A stretch of 10,245 bases of DNA, taken from assembly GCA_964406035.1 (NCBI GenBank), contig CAYOQB010000180.1:1-10245 (forward strand), read 5' to 3'. Positions within the stretch are counted from its first letter, which is position 1, and each line of letters opens with the position of its first letter. Positions 7,176 through 10,245 of the stretch are shown here, piece by piece. Source of the stretch: JAIEPW01 sp964406035. Lineage in GTDB: Bacteria; Acidobacteriota; Terriglobia; Bryobacterales; Bryobacteraceae. A program made the position numbers and the translations under genes. The notes under the pieces were generated by a model. It was not told the DNA's origin. It saw only the letters and a list, made by a program, of their open reading frames with translations, and did no database searches.

Positions 7176-7206
7176 GTGACACGCGCCCGGCGGCGAGCGT
7201 CATAAT
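7176..7206 (+). promoter_or_regulatory. Candidate promoter of the TPR gene, possibly giving a leaderless mRNA
   Basis: GTGACA at 7176-7181 (five of six to the -35 consensus) and CATAAT at 7201-7206 (five of six to the -10 consensus) are separated by 19 bases, slightly long. A start six to seven bases after the -10 would fall on the GTG at 7213, implying a leaderless transcript; no Shine-Dalgarno precedes that GTG. Motif matching only. The 72-base uvrC/TPR gap leaves little room for any other promoter. Confidence 0.35.
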
Positions 7207-7212
7207 GAAAGC

Positions 7213-7617
7213 GTGACGCGGTTCCTCCTACTTTGGATGCTTGTTTCAGCGGCGGCGATGCCCCAGGAGAAACCTCCCGCCAAGCCCGTACCCCAGGAAG
7301 TCGAGCCTCCGGAGGAGGATGAGGCGCTGAAGGAAAAGGTCTACGAATTCAACCCGCTGCAGGCGCAGAAGGAGTTCTCGGCGGGCAACTTCTATATGAA
7401 GAAGGGCAGCTACAAGGCCGCCGCCCTGCGATATGCGGAAGCCACCCGCTGGAATCCCACCTGGCCGGAAGCGTTCCTGAAGCTGGGCGAAGCCGAGGAG
7501 CGCCGCAAGGAGTTCACCGCCGCCCGCGACGCCTATCGCAAGTACCTCGAACTCGCACCCGAGGCCAGGAACGCCGCCGACATTCGAAAAAAGATCGCCA
7601 CCCTGACCGGCAAGTGA
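7213..7617 (+). CDS. Small exported tetratricopeptide-repeat protein
   Basis: A 134-residue protein of unknown specific role, probably periplasmic. The first 16 residues form a signal peptide: short charged start MTR, hydrophobic core FLLLWMLVSAAA, small residues before a likely cut near AAA-M. Residues 17-40 are a proline/glutamate-rich linker. Two TPR motifs follow at about 53-83 (FSAGNFYMKKGSYKAAALRYAEATRWNP) and 84-117 (WPEAFLKLGEAEERRKEFTAARDAYRKYLELAP), with a capping helix to the end, so a protein-protein adaptor role is likely. The single-module length and N-terminal region recall BamD/YfiO-like TPR proteins, but there is no lipobox cysteine. The start is a GTG; the nearby ATG at 7205 reads only three codons before a stop. 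It is monocistronic, divergent from uvrC and convergent with the TIR gene. Confidence 0.75.
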   Translation: MTRFLLLWMLVSAAAMPQEKPPAKPVPQEVEPPEEDEALKEKVYEFNPLQAQKEFSAGNFYMKKGSYKAAALRYAEATRWNPTWPEAFLKLGEAEERRKEFTAARDAYRKYLELAPEARNAADIRKKIATLTGK

Positions 7618-7700
7618 ATTAGCCGAAATCACCGGCACCACTCCTACCGACGCCTAATGTGCTGTATACAAAGGCGTTACCCAATTTCCACGAGCAGTTC

Positions 7701-7723
7701 GGTGCCAGGCACCACCTGGCACC
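7701..7723. repeat. Nested GGTGCC/GGCACC inverted repeat between convergent genes
   Basis: GGTGCCAGG at 7701-7709 pairs perfectly with CCTGGCACC at 7715-7723 across a five-base loop (CACCA). The left arm also forms a smaller palindrome, GGTGCC-A-GGCACC (7701-7713), so two alternative hairpins compete. It lies in the 192-base gap (7618-7809) between the convergent TPR and TIR genes. That suits a bidirectional transcription stop, but neither side has a T-run. A REP-like dispersed palindrome is the other reading. A weaker six-pair stem (ACGCCT 7650-7655 with AGGCGT 7672-7677) lies nearby; the rest of the gap shows nothing recognisable. Confidence 0.55.
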
Positions 7724-7809
7724 GATCCGAGCGCCCGTTTGTAATTAAGCCGTTTCTGAGCAACCATTTACGCCGATTTCCGCACTGTGCCGACATGCAA
7801 CCCCCAGCC

Positions 7810-8382
7810 TCACGCCCCTGCCGGAAGCCGCTTCAGACACCGCGCAGCCATCGCTCTGCGAATCGCCTTCACCACACGCGCCACACCCCGGTCGAAATCG
7901 GGAAACAAGTCCACGTACTGCAGCTTCGACCGGATCGGCCCAGGGATCTCGCAGCTCTCCAGGCGCACCGGAATGACGAAGGTCTCGTCCAGCGGCATCC
8001 GCGACGCGCAGTCCAAGGCCCACCGGAGCTCCGCCTGAAACTGTCCCCGCTTCATCACCGATCTCGCGGAAAAGCATCCGACGAAGAAATCCGAAAGATC
8101 CAGCGCCCGCTCGATCGCGCGAGGCCAGTTCTGGCCCGGAAGCAGTTGCTCTTTATCCAGCCAGGGGGCGAATCCGCCGCGCCGCAGCGCGTCGCAAAGG
8201 CGGCGGACGGTCTCCAGATCCTCCTCCACGTATCCGACGAACACGCGAGGCTCCGCCGCGTGGCGGAACACGATGCGGTCGTCGCTCGACAGCCGCATGC
8301 TGCCCACGCCTTCGATTTCCACCGGCTCGCCGGCTTCCAGGTAGCGCCGCAGCAGCCTTCCCGCCTGCAACTCCGCCTTCAC
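7810..8382 (-). CDS. TIR-domain protein with HU-like N-terminal segment
   Basis: A 190-residue TIR_2-type protein. Residues 46-175 form the TIR domain: strand A RVFVGY (46-51), the BB-loop region PWLDKEQLLPGQNW (73-86), the helix IERALDLSDFFVGCFS with SARSVMKRGQFQAEL (105-119), and FVIPVRLESCEIP (135-147). Glu118 sits where catalytic TIRs carry the glutamate needed for NAD+ cleavage (SARM1 Glu642 position), so NADase or cyclic-ADPR-type activity is plausible. Residues 1-42 are not TIR: a helix (AELQAGRLLRRYLEAG) then AGEPVEIEGVGSM and a short strand, resembling the AGKPVRIPGLGKI segment of the adjacent HU-like protein. The start is the GTG overlapping the upstream stop (GTGA), indicating translational coupling. 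No signal peptide or membrane helix. A longer in-frame ATG at 8572-8574 exists, but its extra residues are low-complexity shadow of the HU gene. Role unknown; defence is an inference. Confidence 0.9.
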   Translation of the reverse strand: MKAELQAGRLLRRYLEAGEPVEIEGVGSMRLSSDDRIVFRHAAEPRVFVGYVEEDLETVRRLCDALRRGGFAPWLDKEQLLPGQNWPRAIERALDLSDFFVGCFSARSVMKRGQFQAELRWALDCASRMPLDETFVIPVRLESCEIPGPIRSKLQYVDLFPDFDRGVARVVKAIRRAMAARCLKRLPAGA

Positions 8383-8555
8383 TTGCGCACCGCCCGGTTC
8401 GGCGTGATCTTGCCCAGGCCGGGAATCCGCACTGGCTTGCCCGCCCGCATCTGCGCCGCGATCCGGTGGATGAGGCGGTCCACCTGATCCGCGGCTTCGC
8501 CCTTGGAAATTCCAGTCTGAGCGGCAAGATTCTGGGCGATCTCGTCCTTCTTCAT
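8379..8555 (-). CDS. Truncated HU/IHF-like protein (mini-HU), coupled to the TIR gene
   Basis: A 58-residue protein resembling the first part of HU/IHF nucleoid proteins. MKKDEIAQNLAAQTGISKGEA matches HU helix 1 and the turn into helix 2. QVDRLIHRIAAQMRAGK is helix 2 and PVRIPGLGKI is the first strand with the usual G-x-G. HU proteins are about 90 residues; this one stops at PNRAVRK, so the DNA-embracing beta arm and helix 3 are missing. It could dimerise without classical HU DNA bending, or complement strands supplied by the TIR protein, which carries a similar segment. Stop and TIR start overlap (GTGA). The ATG at 8553-8555 is chosen by homology; the only strong purine-rich GGGAGG (8579-8584) lies 23 bases upstream, too far for standard use. 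It follows era by 97 bases on the same strand. Confidence 0.75.
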   Translation of the reverse strand: MKKDEIAQNLAAQTGISKGEAADQVDRLIHRIAAQMRAGKPVRIPGLGKITPNRAVRK

Positions 8556-8633
8556 CGCGCCCGGAATGTAGCATCCCGCCTCCCGCAAGCGGTGCCGCCG
8601 GGAACACAAAGCTCTGAAAGCAATCAGGATGCG

Positions 8634-8647
8634 GCCGCGATCGCGGC
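8634..8647. repeat. 14-bp perfect palindrome downstream of era
   Basis: GCCGCGATCGCGGC is a perfect 14-base palindrome with GCGATCGC at its centre, beginning five bases after the era stop on the minus strand. As RNA it could form only a tight or intermolecular stem, and no U-run follows, so I do not call a terminator. Placed between era and the HU-like gene, it may mark a transcript boundary or be a protein-binding site. Confidence 0.4.
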
Positions 8648-8652
8648 GTGAC

Positions 8653-9561
8653 TCACTCGCCCGTAAGACTGCGCCAGTCGGATTCGGCCAGAAACTGCGG
8701 GTCCTCCCGCCAGTTCTCCTTCACCTTCACAAACAGCTTCAGGAACACCTTCTGGCCCAGCATGCTCTCGATCTCCTGCCGCGCCTCGGTCCCGATCTCC
8801 TTCAGCATCGCGCCCTTGGCGCCAATCAGGATCGCCTTCTGGCCGGTTCGCTCCACGTAAATCGTGGCCGCGATGCGGGTGATCTTCGGCTCTTCCTCCC
8901 AGCCCTCGATGAGCACCGCAACCGAATGCGGGACTTCCTGACGGGTCTTGCGCAACGCCTGTTCGCGGATCAGCTCCGCCGCCAGGAAGCGCTCCGGTTG
9001 ATCGGTCACATGGTCCGCTGGGAAGTATTGCGGACCCTCCGGCAGGTGCTTCACGATCTCCGCCAGCAGCGCGTCCAGCCCGTCGGCGCGCGAGGCAGAA
9101 ATCGGAACGAACGCGGCGAATTCATGGAGCTTCTGCAGTTTCTCGATGCGCGGCAGCATCAGCACCTTGTCGCTCAGCAGATCGGCCTTGTTCAACACCG
9201 CGATGGCCGGCGTGTCCACGCGCTTCAGCAGCGCAATCGCCTGCTCATCGGCCTCGCCGAAGCCGTGCGAGGCGTCGTGGACGAACAGCAGCACGTCGCG
9301 ATCCTCCAGCGCGGTTCGCACGTCTTCCATCATTCGCTTGTTCATCAGCGAATCGGTTTTGTGAATGCCCGGCGTGTCGATGAAAATGACCTGCGCGTGA
9401 TCCAGCGTAACGACGCCCTGAATCGCGGTCCGGGTGGTCTGCGGCTTGTTGGATACGATGGCCACCTTCTGCCCCACCAGCGCGTTCAGCAGCGTCGACT
9501 TGCCGGCGTTCGGCCGCCCCAGGATCGAAACGAACCCGGAGCGATGCTTGTCCTCAGGCAT
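8653..9561 (-). CDS. era: GTPase Era (16S rRNA maturation / 30S assembly)
   Basis: Essential ribosome-associated GTPase that binds the 3' end of 16S rRNA during small-subunit assembly. The 302-residue product has the ordered G-motifs: G1 GRPNAGKS at 15-22, G2 PQTTR at 40-44, G3 DTPG at 62-65, G4 NKAD at 124-127 and G5 SAS at 155-157. A type II KH RNA-binding domain occupies the C-terminal third, with GAKG at 247-250 within IGAKGAMLKEIGTEARQEIE. Length and order are normal. The ATG at 9559-9561 is preceded by GAGG three bases upstream; the in-frame TTG at 9568-9570 is less likely. It overlaps the end of the CBS protein gene by eight bases (ATGCCTGA), so the two are co-translated. The corC-like/era pairing is a common housekeeping cluster near ybeY. 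Confidence 0.98.
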   Translation of the reverse strand: MPEDKHRSGFVSILGRPNAGKSTLLNALVGQKVAIVSNKPQTTRTAIQGVVTLDHAQVIFIDTPGIHKTDSLMNKRMMEDVRTALEDRDVLLFVHDASHGFGEADEQAIALLKRVDTPAIAVLNKADLLSDKVLMLPRIEKLQKLHEFAAFVPISASRADGLDALLAEIVKHLPEGPQYFPADHVTDQPERFLAAELIREQALRKTRQEVPHSVAVLIEGWEEEPKITRIAATIYVERTGQKAILIGAKGAMLKEIGTEARQEIESMLGQKVFLKLFVKVKENWREDPQFLAESDWRSLTGE

Positions 9562-10245
9562 GGGCCTCAACTTTCGAGATCTGCACCAGGTCTACGCGCA
9601 GATCATTCCCGGCGAGCACCTTGAAGCGCAGCCCGTCCCGTTCCGTGGACTCGCCGGCCGCCGGGACATGTCCCATCCACTCCGCCACCAGGCCGCCGAT
9701 GGTGGTGGATTCGGTGCCTTCCGGCGGCCGGAAATCCAGCAATTCCGTCAACCGGTCCACGTCGAAGCTGCCCGCGACCACGAAGCTGCCATCGGGCTCC
9801 GCGTGGACATCGCGGTCCGGTTCGTGCTCGTCGTGGATCTCGCCGACAATCACCTCCACCATGTCCTCCATCGTCACCAGGCCCGCCGTGTTGCCGTACT
9901 CGTCGATCACCACCGCCATGTGCGCGCCCGATTGCTGCATCTCGCGCATCAGGTCATGCACCGGCTTGGTTTCCGGCACCAGGCGGATGGGCCGCTTCAC
10001 ATCCAGCAGCTTCTTCGTCGCCCGGTCCTGCTCGTCCAGCTCGAACATGTCCCGGACATGCACGAATCCGGTGATGTTGTCGATGGAGCCCTGGTAAACC
10101 GGGATTCGCGAGTACTGTTCGTGAATCAGAAGCTGGCGCAGATCCTCGAGCGAGCTTTCCTGGTCGATGGCCACAATGCGCGGCCGCGGGGTCATCACCT
10201 CCCGAACCGTCTTGTCGCCAAACTCCACCACCGACTGAATCAGGC
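9554..10245 (-). CDS. CBS-pair CorC/HlyC family protein (5' part outside the window)
   Basis: The frame is open to the right edge, so the N-terminus is missing; 229 codons are visible. Reading from the edge, residues begin LIQSVVEFGDKTVREVMTPR, the junction before the CBS pair in this family, so the GTG at 10231 is not a real start. CBS 1 covers about residues 13-70 and CBS 2 about 81-139 (MAVVIDEYGNTAGLVTMEDMVEVIVGEI). The CorC_HlyC transporter-associated domain covers about 151-225 (DGSFVVAGSFDVDRL to LVQISKVEA). CBS pairs of this type bind adenine nucleotides; family members are linked to Mg2+/Co2+ efflux or, as YbeX, to ribosome-related physiology. Whether a DUF21 membrane domain precedes it cannot be seen. 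It overlaps era by eight bases and probably shares its transcript. Confidence 0.93.
   Translation of the reverse strand, partial: LIQSVVEFGDKTVREVMTPRPRIVAIDQESSLEDLRQLLIHEQYSRIPVYQGSIDNITGFVHVRDMFELDEQDRATKKLLDVKRPIRLVPETKPVHDLMREMQQSGAHMAVVIDEYGNTAGLVTMEDMVEVIVGEIHDEHEPDRDVHAEPDGSFVVAGSFDVDRLTELLDFRPPEGTESTTIGGLVAEWMGHVPAAGESTERDGLRFKVLAGNDLRVDLVQISKVEAHA

Noticed and set aside
8629..9624. Long plus-strand open frame opposite era (331 codons)
   Set aside because: Antisense shadow of era, His/Gln/Arg-rich, no domain.
10229..10231. GTG as the start of the CBS/CorC protein
   Set aside because: The frame continues upstream as LIQSVVEF, which matches the family before the CBS pair, so the gene is simply cut by the window edge.

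Overview
This is a GC-rich bacterial chromosomal segment with densely packed genes, most of them on the minus strand. The gene set is a NuoCDIJ block, uvrC, a CorC/HlyC-type CBS protein overlapping era, and a circularly permuted ATP-grasp-like gene. Together with the composition it is compatible with an Acidobacteriota-type genome of the Solibacter/Bryobacter kind. That assignment is inference from style and family make-up, not from any marker in the window.

Layout. Positions 2-2629 (minus) hold a tight respiratory complex I block in the order nuoC, nuoD, nuoI, nuoJ, with 1-base or 5-base junctions. nuoH is not between nuoD and nuoI, and nuoA/nuoB do not precede nuoC. A 353-base divergent region (2630-2982) carries candidate promoters for both sides and an 8+8 bp inverted repeat. 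Positions 2983-4338 (plus) encode a 451-residue protein with circularly permuted ATP-grasp features and a degenerate nucleotide loop. Its 3' end overlaps in antisense the last 20 codons and the stop of an Aes/HSL-type alpha/beta hydrolase (4279-5265, minus). Next comes uvrC (5326-7140, minus), which is complete and has all expected catalytic and Fe-S cysteine residues. Divergent from uvrC is a small exported TPR protein (7213-7617, plus).

After a non-coding stretch with a nested GGTGCC/GGCACC inverted repeat, a second minus-strand block reads right to left. It holds a CBS/CorC_HlyC protein (open at the window edge), era (8-base overlap), a 58-residue truncated HU-like protein, and a TIR-domain protein joined to it by a 4-base GTGA overlap.

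Functionally, the left block is energy metabolism, uvrC is nucleotide excision repair, and CBS-era is the usual ribosome/ion housekeeping neighbourhood. The accessory part most worth attention is the coupled mini-HU/TIR gene pair at 7810-8555. The TIR protein keeps the residues expected of a NAD-cleaving TIR domain. Its N-terminus repeats the AGxPVxIxGxG segment of the HU-like partner. This suggests a two-gene module with HU-type strands attached to a TIR effector, possibly a defence or stress system. That role is inference only.
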